Assembly: GCA_934792625.1 (NCBI GenBank)
Contig: CAKVON010000006.1
Location: 58,727-122,726 of the forward strand
From: an uncultured Atopobiaceae bacterium
GTDB lineage: Bacteria > Actinomycetota > Coriobacteriia > Coriobacteriales > Atopobiaceae
Direction of reading: 5' to 3'
DNA: 64,000 nt
The notes under the pieces were generated by a model. The model had not been told where the DNA came from and ran no database searches. It saw only the letters and a program-made list of their open reading frames with translations. This document shows positions 27,023 through 35,217 of this stretch, in pieces. Position numbers and translations under genes: made by a program. The number at the start of each line of letters is the position of its first letter. The stretch's first letter is position 1.

Positions 27023-27135
27023 CACGGCGATATTTGCCGCGCACAGCGGGTACATAGACCCCGATACGGAAACGCCACCGGCAAGGTGGCATTATGGCGG
27101 GCGCCACGCGACGCCCGCGGGAGGGACGGTTCGTC

Positions 27136-27651
27136 ATGGCACTGGACGCCAAGGTCGGTGACCTTCTCAACACGCAGGTCAACAAGGAGCTGTACTCCGC
27201 CTACCTGTACCTCACCTTCGCCGACTACTACGAGGGCAGGGGTCTCAAGGGGTTTGCCAACTGGTACATGGTGCAGGTCGAGGAGGAGGTCTCCCATGCC
27301 AAGATCTTGCGCCGCTACCTGCTGGACAACGACTACGACGTGAGGATGATGGCCATCGACAGGCCCGACAAGACCTTCGACAACGACCTCGACCCGTTGC
27401 TGGCAGGACAGCAGCACGAGGCCTATGTGACCTCCCTCATCAACACCTGCTACGCCGCCGCCAACGACGTCCACGACTTCCGCACGATGCAGCTCCTGGA
27501 CTGGTTCGTGAAGGAGCAGGGCGAGGAGGAGACCAACGCCTCCGACATGGTCAAGAACATGCAGCTGTTCGGCAGCGACCCCAAGGGCCTGTACGACCTC
27601 GACCGCGAGTACCAGGCGCGCACCTTCGTCGCGCCCACCATGCCGATGTAG
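27136..27651 (+). CDS. ftnA: Bacterial non-haem ferritin
   Basis: 171 residues, the usual length. The four-helix fold and diiron ferroxidase ligands are visible: NKELYSAYLYL near residue 17, VEEEVSHA with EExxH near residue 50, and the later KEQGEEE near 128. It oxidises ferrous iron and stores it in a 24-subunit shell, protecting anaerobes from oxygen radicals. The ATG follows GGGAGGGA. It is closed by a strong terminator and probably forms its own transcription unit. Confidence 0.93.
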   Translation: MALDAKVGDLLNTQVNKELYSAYLYLTFADYYEGRGLKGFANWYMVQVEEEVSHAKILRRYLLDNDYDVRMMAIDRPDKTFDNDLDPLLAGQQHEAYVTSLINTCYAAANDVHDFRTMQLLDWFVKEQGEEETNASDMVKNMQLFGSDPKGLYDLDREYQARTFVAPTMPM

Positions 27652-27715
27652 CGAGGCCGCGGGCCGCAACCCACACGAGCCGCCGCCCGCACCCCACGAC
27701 CACTAGCGCAGTCTC

Positions 27716-27771
27716 AACGGCTGCCGCCCGGCGCCCTGCCGAGAAGGGCGCACGGGCGGCAGCCGCCTTTT
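27716..27771 (+). terminator. Terminator of ftnA with the dispersed motif in its loop
   Basis: Outer arms CGGCTGCCGCCCG (27718-27730) and CGGGCGGCAGCCG (27753-27765) are perfect and followed by CCTTTTG. Inside, GCGCCCT pairs with AGGGCGC and presents GCCGAGA in the apical loop, so a full motif copy (27737-27749) occupies the tip. Confidence 0.85.
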
Positions 27772-27797
27772 GTCGGCGTCGCGGGTTGCGGGCAGTT

Positions 27798-27837
27798 TTC
27801 GCGCGTTCGCGCGAACCGGGCACAACCACGTGCCCGG
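27798..27837. repeat. Two adjacent inverted repeats before the radical SAM gene
   Basis: TTCGCGCG-TT-CGCGCGAA (27798-27815) abuts CCGGGCAC-AACCAC-GTGCCCGG (27816-27837). They end three bases before a -10-like TAGTAT and 30 bases before the start codon of the radical SAM gene, so they may be operators. Confidence 0.5.
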
Positions 27838-27867
27838 TGTAGTATCGGCTCGAGGAAAGGGGTCCCA

Positions 27868-28644
27868 TTGTCTACGTTTCTCAACGCGAGCCCGGTGTTC
27901 GGGCCCGTCCACAGCCGAAGGCTCGGCATCTCGCTGGGCGTCAACATGATGCCCGCTGCTGGCAAGATTTGCTCGTTCGACTGCATCTACTGCGAGAACG
28001 GCTTCAACTGCCAGCGCCGATGCGCCGAGGGCCACAACGACGCCGCCACGGTGGCGGCCGGGCTCGAGGCGAGGCTTCGTGCCATGCGTGACGAGAGACA
28101 GCTTCCCGACGTGATCACGTTCGCCGGCAACGGCGAGCCCACGGCAGCGCCCGAGTTCCCCCAGGCGATCGCCGCGGCCCGTGAGCTGCGCGACGAGCTG
28201 GCTCCCTCCGCCAAGATCGCGGTGCTGTCCAACGGCACCTTCGCCGACAGGCCCGCCGTGCGCGAGGCGCTTCTTACCGTGGACGACAACATCCTCAAGC
28301 TCGACAGCGTCGACCCCGACTTCATCGAGCTCGTAGACCGCCCGGTGGGTGCATACGACGTCGAACACCAGATCGAGACGTTCGCCTCGTTCGGCGGCCA
28401 CGCCATCATCCAGACGATCTTCCTGCGCGGCAGCTTCGAGGGCCGCACGGTCGACGACACCGACGAGGCCCACGTGGCGCCCTGGCTCGACGCGATCGCG
28501 CGCATCGCCCCCGAGGCCGTGACCATCTACACCATCGCCCGCGAGACGCCCGCACCCGACCTCGCCAAGGCCGACCCGCAGACCCTCGACGCGATCGCCG
28601 GGCGCGTGCGCGCGCTGGGCATCGCCTGCAGCGTCTCCTACTAG
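27868..28644 (+). CDS. Radical SAM protein, COG0731 type
   Basis: 258 residues from a TTG at 27868 preceded by GAAAGGGG. The iron-sulphur motif CSFDCIYC (CxxxCxxC, about residue 35) follows VFGPVHSRRLGISLGVNMMP, which is the COG0731 pattern related to wyosine-synthesis TYW1 proteins and a group of uncharacterised bacterial enzymes. Next come FAGNGEPTAAPEF (SAM-contacting GGE-like segment) and a C-terminal barrel. The reaction is unknown. The LysR gene begins 33 bases after it and may be cotranscribed. Confidence 0.85.
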   Translation: MSTFLNASPVFGPVHSRRLGISLGVNMMPAAGKICSFDCIYCENGFNCQRRCAEGHNDAATVAAGLEARLRAMRDERQLPDVITFAGNGEPTAAPEFPQAIAAARELRDELAPSAKIAVLSNGTFADRPAVREALLTVDDNILKLDSVDPDFIELVDRPVGAYDVEHQIETFASFGGHAIIQTIFLRGSFEGRTVDDTDEAHVAPWLDAIARIAPEAVTIYTIARETPAPDLAKADPQTLDAIAGRVRALGIACSVSY

Positions 28645-28676
28645 CGCGGCACCCGCGGCCGGAAAGGGCACATCAC

Positions 28677-29663
28677 GTGAACCTGCAGCAGCTCAGGTAC
28701 GTCATCGCCATCGCCGAGGGCGGCTCGATCAACTCGGTGGCGAAGTCGCACTACATCTCCCAGTCGAGCCTGTCGGTCGCCATGCGCGACCTGGAGGCCG
28801 AGCTCGGCATCACCATCTTCAACCGCTCGAGCAAGGGCATCACGCTCACCAGCGAGGGCGTCGAGTTCCTCGGCTATGCGCGCCAGGTCGTCGAGCAGGC
28901 CGACCTTCTCGAGCAGCGCTACGACCGAAGCTCGGCGCGCCACCCCAAGAGACTTGCCGTCTCGTCGCAGCACTACGCGTTCGCCGTGCGGGCCTTCATC
29001 GAGTTCGTCTCCGAGCGCGCCGGCGACGAGTCCTGCGAGTTCAGCCTGCGCGAGACCCGCACCGCCGAGATCATCCGCGACGTCGCGGCATTCCGCAGCG
29101 ACATCGGCATCCTGTACCTGAGCGGCTACAACGAGGTCGCCCTGCGCCGTCGCCTGGACGAGGCCTCGCTCGCGTTCACCCCGCTGTTCCGCGCGCGCCC
29201 GCACGTCTTCGTGCGCGAGGGCCACCCCCTGGCCAGGCTCGAAACGGTCCGCGTGGCAGACCTCGAGCCCTACCCGCGCTACACCTTCGAGCAGGGCGCC
29301 GAGAGCTCGTTGTACTTCTCGGAGGAGCCGCTTTCCGCGCTGCCCCACAACCGCCAGATCACCGCGAGCGACCGCGGCACCATGACGAGCCTGCTCACGG
29401 GCTACGACGGGTTCCTCGTGTCCACGGGCGTCATGTCCGACGAGATGTTCTCGGGCATCGTGAGCCTGCCGCTGGAGACAGACGAGGTCATGAACGTCGG
29501 CTACATAACCCACTCCGAGCGCAGGCTCAGCGGCCTGGCGCTCGACTACGTCGGCAAGCTCGAGCGCCTGATCGTGGGCTTTGGGGACGAGAAGTGCGTG
29601 GTGCCGTCGCGCGTCACCCAGAAGGCGACCGTCGGCGGCGCGACCGACGGGGGCGCCGCATGA
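28677..29663 (+). CDS. LysR-family transcriptional regulator
   Basis: 328 residues from a GTG at 28677 with GGAAAGGG upstream. Residues 1-60 are the LysR helix-turn-helix (NLQQLRYVIAIAEGGSINSV, then SQSSLSVAMRDLEAELG), followed by a substrate-binding domain. The ATG of larE overlaps its stop codon, so the two proteins are made together. It may respond to a metabolite tied to the nickel-pincer cofactor or its client enzyme; this is inference. Confidence 0.85.
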   Translation: MNLQQLRYVIAIAEGGSINSVAKSHYISQSSLSVAMRDLEAELGITIFNRSSKGITLTSEGVEFLGYARQVVEQADLLEQRYDRSSARHPKRLAVSSQHYAFAVRAFIEFVSERAGDESCEFSLRETRTAEIIRDVAAFRSDIGILYLSGYNEVALRRRLDEASLAFTPLFRARPHVFVREGHPLARLETVRVADLEPYPRYTFEQGAESSLYFSEEPLSALPHNRQITASDRGTMTSLLTGYDGFLVSTGVMSDEMFSGIVSLPLETDEVMNVGYITHSERRLSGLALDYVGKLERLIVGFGDEKCVVPSRVTQKATVGGATDGGAA

Positions 29664-30505
29664 GCGACGCCACCTTCCGCGCGACCGACGCGCAGCACGA
29701 CAAGCTGCGTGAGCTGCGACGCATTCTGTCCGACATGGGCAGCGTGGCCATCGCCTTCTCCGGCGGCGTCGACTCGTCGCTGCTTCTGCACACGGCGCAC
29801 AAAGAGCTTGGCGAGAAGTGCCTCGCGGTCACGGCGTCGCTTCGCTCAACCCCCACAGACGACGCGTCCGCGGCCGAGGCCTTCTGCCAGGAGCACGGCA
29901 TCCGCAGGCGCGTCGTCGAGGTGGACGAGCTTGGCGTCGAGGGCTTCTCGCAAAACCCGCCCGACCGCTGCTACCTGTGCAAGTCCACGGTCCTGTCCCG
30001 CATAGGCGAGGTCGCACGCGAGAAGGGCTGCGCCTGGGTCGCCGAGGGATCCAACGTCGACGACGAGGGCGACTGGCGCCCCGGCATGCGCGCCGTCGCC
30101 GAGCTGGGCGTCCGCAGCCCACTTCGCGAGGCGGGCCTTCTCAAGGCCGACGTGCGAGCGCTTGCCCGCGAGGCGGGCCTGGCGGTGTGGGACAGGCCCT
30201 CGGCCGCCTGCCTGTCGTCGCGCTTCGCCTACGGCCAGACCATCGACGCCGAGCGCCTCGCGCGCGTCGACGCCGCCGAGCGCTTCCTGCACGGTATGGG
30301 CTTCGGGCAGCTGCGCGTCCGCGTCCACGAGGGGTCGGGCGACCTGGCGCGCATCGAGGTCCTGCCCGACGAGATCGGCAGGCTCTGCTCGCCCGAGGTC
30401 CGCGACGCGGTGCGGGGGCGCCTGCGCGAACTGGGCTTTGCCTACGTCAGCGTCGACCTCGAGGGATTTCGCAGCGGCAGCATGAACGAGGCGCTGCCGC
30501 ACTAG
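29660..30505 (+). CDS. larE: ATP-dependent sacrificial sulphur transferase LarE
   Basis: 281 residues. The PP-loop SGGVDSSLLLHTA (about residue 34) and PPDRCYLCKS, GSNVDDEGDWRPGMRA, and RPSAACLSSRFAYG (about residue 177) match LarE. The cysteine in SAACLSSR corresponds to the one that gives up its sulphur to build the nickel-pincer nucleotide of lactate racemase and related LarA enzymes. LarB, LarC and LarA are not in the window, so they must lie elsewhere or the protein serves another role. Translation is coupled to the LysR gene (ATGA). Confidence 0.88.
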   Translation: MSDATFRATDAQHDKLRELRRILSDMGSVAIAFSGGVDSSLLLHTAHKELGEKCLAVTASLRSTPTDDASAAEAFCQEHGIRRRVVEVDELGVEGFSQNPPDRCYLCKSTVLSRIGEVAREKGCAWVAEGSNVDDEGDWRPGMRAVAELGVRSPLREAGLLKADVRALAREAGLAVWDRPSAACLSSRFAYGQTIDAERLARVDAAERFLHGMGFGQLRVRVHEGSGDLARIEVLPDEIGRLCSPEVRDAVRGRLRELGFAYVSVDLEGFRSGSMNEALPH

Positions 30506-30588
30506 CGACAACGCCTCGCAGGTCAGACGCTATGTTTCTTACGTGCCACGACCTGCGCCGGACTCACGCGGCGCGGCGGGCCCTCCCG

Positions 30589-31434
30589 CTACTCCTCGGG
30601 CGAGAAGTACCCCAGGGCGATGGCACCAGGGCCCACGTGGGTGCCGATCGTGCCGCCCACCTGGCTGATGGGGAGCTTCTCGACCTTGCCCTCCCACAGG
30701 TAGGCGCTGTCCAGGATGTACTTGCGCAGCAGCTTGTCGTCCATGCCGGCATAGCCGAGCGACAGCGGCATGTCGTAGTCGATCCCGCCGTGCTTCTCGA
30801 CATACTGGTTGAGCATGTTGCGGCCGTTCTTGGAGCCGCGGGCCTTGCCCAGGATGTCCACCAGGCCGTCGGTGACGGTGATGGCAGGCTTGATCGAGAG
30901 CATGGTACCCACGCCCGCCGCCGCGGCCGAGATGCGGCCGCCGCGACGCAGGTACTCGAGCGTGTCCAACAGGGCGATCACGCGCACGTACTCGCGCTTA
31001 CGCTCGAGCTCGTCGGCGATGGCGTCGGCGTCCCAGCCCATCCGGGCAAGGCGCAGGGCGTACTCGACCTGGACGCGCTCGCCCACGCAGACGTTGAGGC
31101 TGTCGACCACGCGCACGTGGCAGGCTGCCTGGCGCGCGGCGGTCGCCGCCGACTGGTTGGTGCCCGACAGGCGAGACGACAGGGTGATGCAGACGACCTC
31201 GTCGCCGGCGGCAGCGGCCTCGTCGAAGGCCTGCGAGAAGGCATAGGGGGTGACCTGGCCGGTCTTGGGCAGCTCGTCGCTCTCCACCAGCAGCTCGTAG
31301 AAGCGCTCGTGGGTCAGGTCGACGCCGTCGCGGTACTCGGTGTCGCCGAAGACGATGGTCAGGGGCAGGACGGTCAGGTTGTCGTGGGCCTCGACGATGT
31401 CGGAGCCGGAGTCGCAGACGATGCGGACGGACAT
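30589..31434 (-). CDS. DegV family fatty-acid-binding protein
   Basis: 281 residues, full length. Typical DegV features are RIVCDSGSDI at the start, DGVDLTHERFYELL, the phosphate/carboxyl-contacting TLSSRLSGTNQSA near residue 85, and LEYLRRGGRIS near 165. DegV/FakB proteins hold a fatty acid for phosphorylation by FakA. GAGGA precedes the ATG, which overlaps the stop codon of the MarR gene (TAATG). It probably forms one transcript with that regulator. Confidence 0.9.
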   Translation of the reverse strand: MSVRIVCDSGSDIVEAHDNLTVLPLTIVFGDTEYRDGVDLTHERFYELLVESDELPKTGQVTPYAFSQAFDEAAAAGDEVVCITLSSRLSGTNQSAATAARQAACHVRVVDSLNVCVGERVQVEYALRLARMGWDADAIADELERKREYVRVIALLDTLEYLRRGGRISAAAAGVGTMLSIKPAITVTDGLVDILGKARGSKNGRNMLNQYVEKHGGIDYDMPLSLGYAGMDDKLLRKYILDSAYLWEGKVEKLPISQVGGTIGTHVGPGAIALGYFSPEE

Positions 31435-31913
31435 TAGCGTTCCTCGCTTTCGGCGATTGCGGTCAGGTTGGAGAGGATGGCACCGAGCGCGCGGTACATG
31501 GCGGCGCGGTCGGACGCGGGCACGCCGCGGACGGCGCCGGCGACGAACTCGTCGATCACGCCCATGAGCTCGCCGGCGACCTCGCGCCCGCGGCCGGTGA
31601 GCGTGACGGGTGCCCGGTACCCGCGCGAGCCGGGGGTGTCGTCGGCATCGGCGCGCCGGCCCACGCAAACCAGCCCATCGCGCTCGAGCGCGGCCAGGGT
31701 GCGCGACGTGGCAGCTCGGTCGACGCCCGCCAGGCGCGCGAGCTCGGACGACGTGACGCCCTCCGGGTTGCGCGCGAGGTAGTACAGCGCCATGACGTCG
31801 GTGCCGCGCAGGCCCCAACGACGCATCTGCGTCGCCTTGATCCTCTGGATCTCCTTCGAGCAGCGCGTGATGACGCCGACGAAGTCCTCGAAGCTGCCGT
31901 CAGCCTGAGCCAT
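31434..31913 (-). CDS. MarR-family regulator
   Basis: 159 residues with a winged helix: VTSSELARLAGVDRAATSRT (about 52-71), then LERDGLVCVGRRADADDTPG as the wing. GGGAGGA precedes the ATG. It is upstream of and coupled to the DegV gene. Its promoter region, 31914-32158, holds an inverted GTTGAGGTGTCAAC-like dyad near 31985 and two near copies of the dispersed motif in opposite orientation (31951, 32008). FabT/MarR control of fatty acid genes elsewhere makes a lipid-related role plausible. Confidence 0.85.
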   Translation of the reverse strand: MAQADGSFEDFVGVITRCSKEIQRIKATQMRRWGLRGTDVMALYYLARNPEGVTSSELARLAGVDRAATSRTLAALERDGLVCVGRRADADDTPGSRGYRAPVTLTGRGREVAGELMGVIDEFVAGAVRGVPASDRAAMYRALGAILSNLTAIAESEER

Positions 31914-32158
31914 GCGTTCCTCCCGTTGCGCGAGCGGGCCGCGACCCGCCGTCCTTCTCGACAGGAAATCATCTTACGCATGGATGTTGAGGTGTCAACG
32001 TCTTTCCAACCGAGAAGTGCGCGCGACACGCCGCCGCCACAATTGGCGCCCGCCACATGCGATTGGCGCAGGCCACATTTGGTACTGTGGGGAGCGCGAC
32101 GCGCGGGACGGCACGTCGACGGACGACGACGCACAACGGACGACGGCGGGAGGAACGC

Positions 32159-33124
32159 ATGAACCTGAGCGAGGCGATCGAGCACGCGGGTGCCCTCAGC
32201 TTCCCCGGCTTCGTCACCGACGACGCGACCCTCACGGCCGACCGCATGGCCAACGAGGAGGCCATCTCGCTTCTGTCCGACGCCTGGTGGCAGGCGGAGG
32301 CGGGCGCCGAGCCCTTCTCGTTCGACCTGATCCGCAGCCTGGCCGACCGCAACCGCCCCACCTGCGACTCGTTCGGCGCCGACCGCCTGCGCGACACGCC
32401 CGGCTCGGGCCTGGCGCGACGCCTGTCCGACGACGACCTGGTCCGCGGCGTGGCCACCCTGCAGCACCGCGACCCCGCCGAGGTCGCCCGCACCGCCGGC
32501 CCCACCCTCGACGACCTGAACATCGCCTACGTCGAGGCACCCGTCTCGGGCCTGGTCATGGGCATCGACATCGAGACCACCTCGCGCGAGCCGTCCCGCG
32601 GCTACATCGTCAACGTCGGCCTGGAGTTCATGCGCATGACGCCCGACGCCAAGCCGCACGACCCCTTCAGCGCCTACTTCGGCCTTCCCGACCTCTATCG
32701 CGAGAAGGGCGTTCCCCTCGCCGAGATCCACCATATCGCCTGGGACGACGTGAGCGGACGCAAGCCGTTCCGTCAGGACCGCAAGGCACAGAGGGCCCTT
32801 CTCGCCTGCATGGAGCGCTTCCCCTACATGGCGCACAACGCCGCCTTCGAGGACTCCTGGTTCAAGCTGCACATCGACGGCTACGCCGAGGCGCGCAAGG
32901 CCGGCCGCATCGTGCCCATCGACACGCGCGACGTCTGTCGCCGCGTGGACCCCGAGACCAAGCTGCTGCCGCACGAGCAGCGACCCGCCTCGCTGGAGAG
33001 TTGGGCGCGCCGCCGCAAGACGCTTCTGACCGGCGAGTCCGAGAAGCACCTCGGCCTGGAGGACGTAGAGCTGATGCTACGTACGGTCCAGGCCGAGTTC
33101 GCCGAGCGCAATATGTTCGCCTAG
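32159..33124 (+). CDS. DnaQ-like 3'-5' exonuclease domain protein
   Basis: 321 residues. An N-terminal domain of about 130 residues without a recognised family precedes a DEDD exonuclease domain: VMGIDIETT (exo I, about residue 137), MAHNAAFEDSWF (exo II, about 222) and the C-terminal HLGLEDVELM (exo III-like). The metal ligands Asp and Glu of exo I are present. The ATG follows GGGAGGAACGC. It is a single-gene unit, and whether it trims RNA or DNA is not clear. Confidence 0.75.
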   Translation: MNLSEAIEHAGALSFPGFVTDDATLTADRMANEEAISLLSDAWWQAEAGAEPFSFDLIRSLADRNRPTCDSFGADRLRDTPGSGLARRLSDDDLVRGVATLQHRDPAEVARTAGPTLDDLNIAYVEAPVSGLVMGIDIETTSREPSRGYIVNVGLEFMRMTPDAKPHDPFSAYFGLPDLYREKGVPLAEIHHIAWDDVSGRKPFRQDRKAQRALLACMERFPYMAHNAAFEDSWFKLHIDGYAEARKAGRIVPIDTRDVCRRVDPETKLLPHEQRPASLESWARRRKTLLTGESEKHLGLEDVELMLRTVQAEFAERNMFA

Positions 33125-33185
33125 CAAGGCACGGGTCGAAGCCTGCGGGTCGGAAGGCCGCAGCCCCCGGGTCGAGACCGAAGGG

Positions 33186-33611
33186 CTAGAGGTCCTCCTG
33201 CCTCAGAACCTTGAAGCCCGCCTCCTCCAGCTTGAAGGTGGCCTCGGCCGCCTTGGCAGCGTCGCGGATCTTGAAGACGTCGACGGCCGTCTCGCCGGCG
33301 TTGGAGAAGCAGTAGCCGTACTCGATGTTGAGGCCCAAATCCTCCAGGGCGGCGAGCAGGCTCGCCAGCCCACCGGCGGCGTTGGACACCTGGATCGCGG
33401 CGACCTTGGAGACGGTGGCGCGGAAGTCGGCGGCCTGCAGGGCCTCCATGGCGGCGTCGGTGTCGCGCGTGATGATGCGAACCAGGCCGTAGTCGGAGGT
33501 CTCGGCGATGGTCAGGGCGTGCATGTTGACTCCGGCATCGCCCAGGCAGCGCGTGAGTGCGAGCAGGCGGCCCTTCTCGTTATCCAAAAAGACCGTGATT
33601 TGCTTGATCAT
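33186..33611 (-). CDS. Tandem ACT-domain protein
   Basis: 141 residues with two ACT repeats, starting IKQITVFLDNEKGRLLALTR and VSKVAAIQVSNAAGGLASLL. It lies 3 bases after the stop of the phenylacetate-CoA-ligase gene, and its ribosome-binding site GGGGGAG is inside that gene. ACT domains bind amino acids; paired with this ligase in many anaerobes it is thought to sense aromatic or branched amino acids, but this is unproven. Confidence 0.85.
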   Translation of the reverse strand: MIKQITVFLDNEKGRLLALTRCLGDAGVNMHALTIAETSDYGLVRIITRDTDAAMEALQAADFRATVSKVAAIQVSNAAGGLASLLAALEDLGLNIEYGYCFSNAGETAVDVFKIRDAAKAAEATFKLEEAGFKVLRQEDL

Positions 33612-33614
33612 GTG

Positions 33615-34919
33615 CTAGTTCTCCCCCCTGAGGTCGATGACGCGCTTTGCCTTGCCCTCGCTGCGCGGGATGGAGTGCGGCTCCACCAAGCGCACGCGGA
33701 CGCCAACCGAGAGCGCCGCCTTGAGGGCCGCCTGAATCTGGCGCTGCAGGCCCTCGATGGCGGACATGTCGTCGAAGTCGAAGCCGGGGTTGACCTCGGC
33801 CTTGAGGGTGACGACATCGAGGTAGTTCTTGGTGGTGAGCTCGATCTGGTACCAGGACGAGACGGCGTCGAAAGTCTCCATGACGTTCTCGATCTGGCTC
33901 GGGAAGACGTTGACGCCGCGGATGATGAGCATGTCGTCGGTGCGGCCGTGCAGACGGTCGATGCGACGGTGGGTGCGGCCGCAGGCGCACTGCCCGGGGA
34001 TGATGCGGGTGATGTCGCGGGTGCGGTAGCGCACGACGGGGCTGGCCTCGCGGTCGAGCGTCGTCAGGACGAGCTCGCCCCACTCGCCGTCGGGCAGGAC
34101 CTCGCCGGTGGCGGGGTCGATAATCTCGGCGTAGAAGTGGTCCTCGGCCAGGTGCAGGCCATCCTGCTCGAGGCACTCGACGGCCACGCCCGGGCCCATG
34201 GTCTCGGTGAGGCCGTAGACGTCGAGCACGCGGTAGTTGAGCTTGCGCTCGAGCTCGCGGCGGAAGTTGTCCGAGAAGGCCTCGGCACCGTGGATGCCGG
34301 CGCGCAGGTGGAACTCCTTGGCGGGGTCGATGCCCATCGAGATCGCGGTGTCGGCGATGTGCATCGCGTAGCTGGGGGTGCAGCACAGGATGGTCGAGCC
34401 CATCTCGCGCAGCACGCGAATCTGGCGCTCGGTGTTGCCGGCGCTCATCGGGATGGTCAGCGCGCCAGAGTGCAGACCGCCATAGTGGGCACCGAGGCCG
34501 CCGGTGAACAGGCCGTAGCCATAGCAGACCTGCACGATGTCGTCGGGGCCGGCGCCCGCATAGGCGATGCCACGGGCAAAGCAGTCGCCCCAGAAGTCGA
34601 GGTCGTGGGCGGTGTAGCCACCAACGGTGGCGACGCCCGTGGTGCCCGAGGACATGTGGAGCTCCTTCACCTCGGACAGGGGGACGGCGAACATCCCATA
34701 GGGGTAGTTGTCGCGCAGGTCCTGCTTCGTGACGAAGGGGGCGCGGGAAAGGTCGTCGAGGCTGGTCACCGAATACGGGTCGAATCCCGCGTCGTCAAAG
34801 CTCTTCTTGTAGAACGGCACGTTCTCGTAGCATGCGACGACGGTCTTCCTGATGCCCTCCAGCTGGATTGCCTCGATCTGGTCGTGAGGCATCGTGAGGA
34901 CGTCCTTCTCTGTTGGCAT
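33615..34919 (-). CDS. paaK: Phenylacetate-CoA ligase family enzyme
   Basis: 434 residues, full length for PaaK. AMP-forming ligase motifs: HMSSGTTGVATVGGYTA (about residue 90), YGLTETMGPGVAVEC (about 238), VVRYRTRDI and RTDDMLIIRGVNVFPSQIE. It activates aryl acetates, such as those formed from indolepyruvate or phenylpyruvate, as CoA thioesters. The gene starts with ATGCCAACAGAGAAGGACG, a divergent dispersed-motif copy that includes the start codon; AAGGGAG precedes it. The partner ACT protein follows. No indolepyruvate oxidoreductase is in view. Confidence 0.88.
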   Translation of the reverse strand: MPTEKDVLTMPHDQIEAIQLEGIRKTVVACYENVPFYKKSFDDAGFDPYSVTSLDDLSRAPFVTKQDLRDNYPYGMFAVPLSEVKELHMSSGTTGVATVGGYTAHDLDFWGDCFARGIAYAGAGPDDIVQVCYGYGLFTGGLGAHYGGLHSGALTIPMSAGNTERQIRVLREMGSTILCCTPSYAMHIADTAISMGIDPAKEFHLRAGIHGAEAFSDNFRRELERKLNYRVLDVYGLTETMGPGVAVECLEQDGLHLAEDHFYAEIIDPATGEVLPDGEWGELVLTTLDREASPVVRYRTRDITRIIPGQCACGRTHRRIDRLHGRTDDMLIIRGVNVFPSQIENVMETFDAVSSWYQIELTTKNYLDVVTLKAEVNPGFDFDDMSAIEGLQRQIQAALKAALSVGVRVRLVEPHSIPRSEGKAKRVIDLRGEN

Positions 34920-35217
34920 TCGACTCCCTTCCCGTTGGAACGACGGACCTGCCCGGGCGCTCGCCGCACAGCCACGCGAATTTCGGGGCCATACAGGTCG
35001 GACGGGCGATCATTTGCTAAAGGGTGGCACAAGCGGGACGGGGCGCGAGGCGGCGTCGGCAGCTGGTTTCCGAATTGTTAAACAGCCCGCCGTACCCCGC
35101 CGACCAAAAACGACGCCCACCCAAGGCCCGCCCGGCACGACAGACGCCGCGAATGGGTAGTAACGTAGGGAACTCAGACTCCGATCGCGGCACGCCGCGT
35201 CTACCGAAAGGCCCACC

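Noticed and set aside
31951..32020. Pair of motif near copies as ends of an inserted element before the exonuclease gene
   Set aside because: Both copies are imperfect and the DNA between them shows no gene or target duplication.
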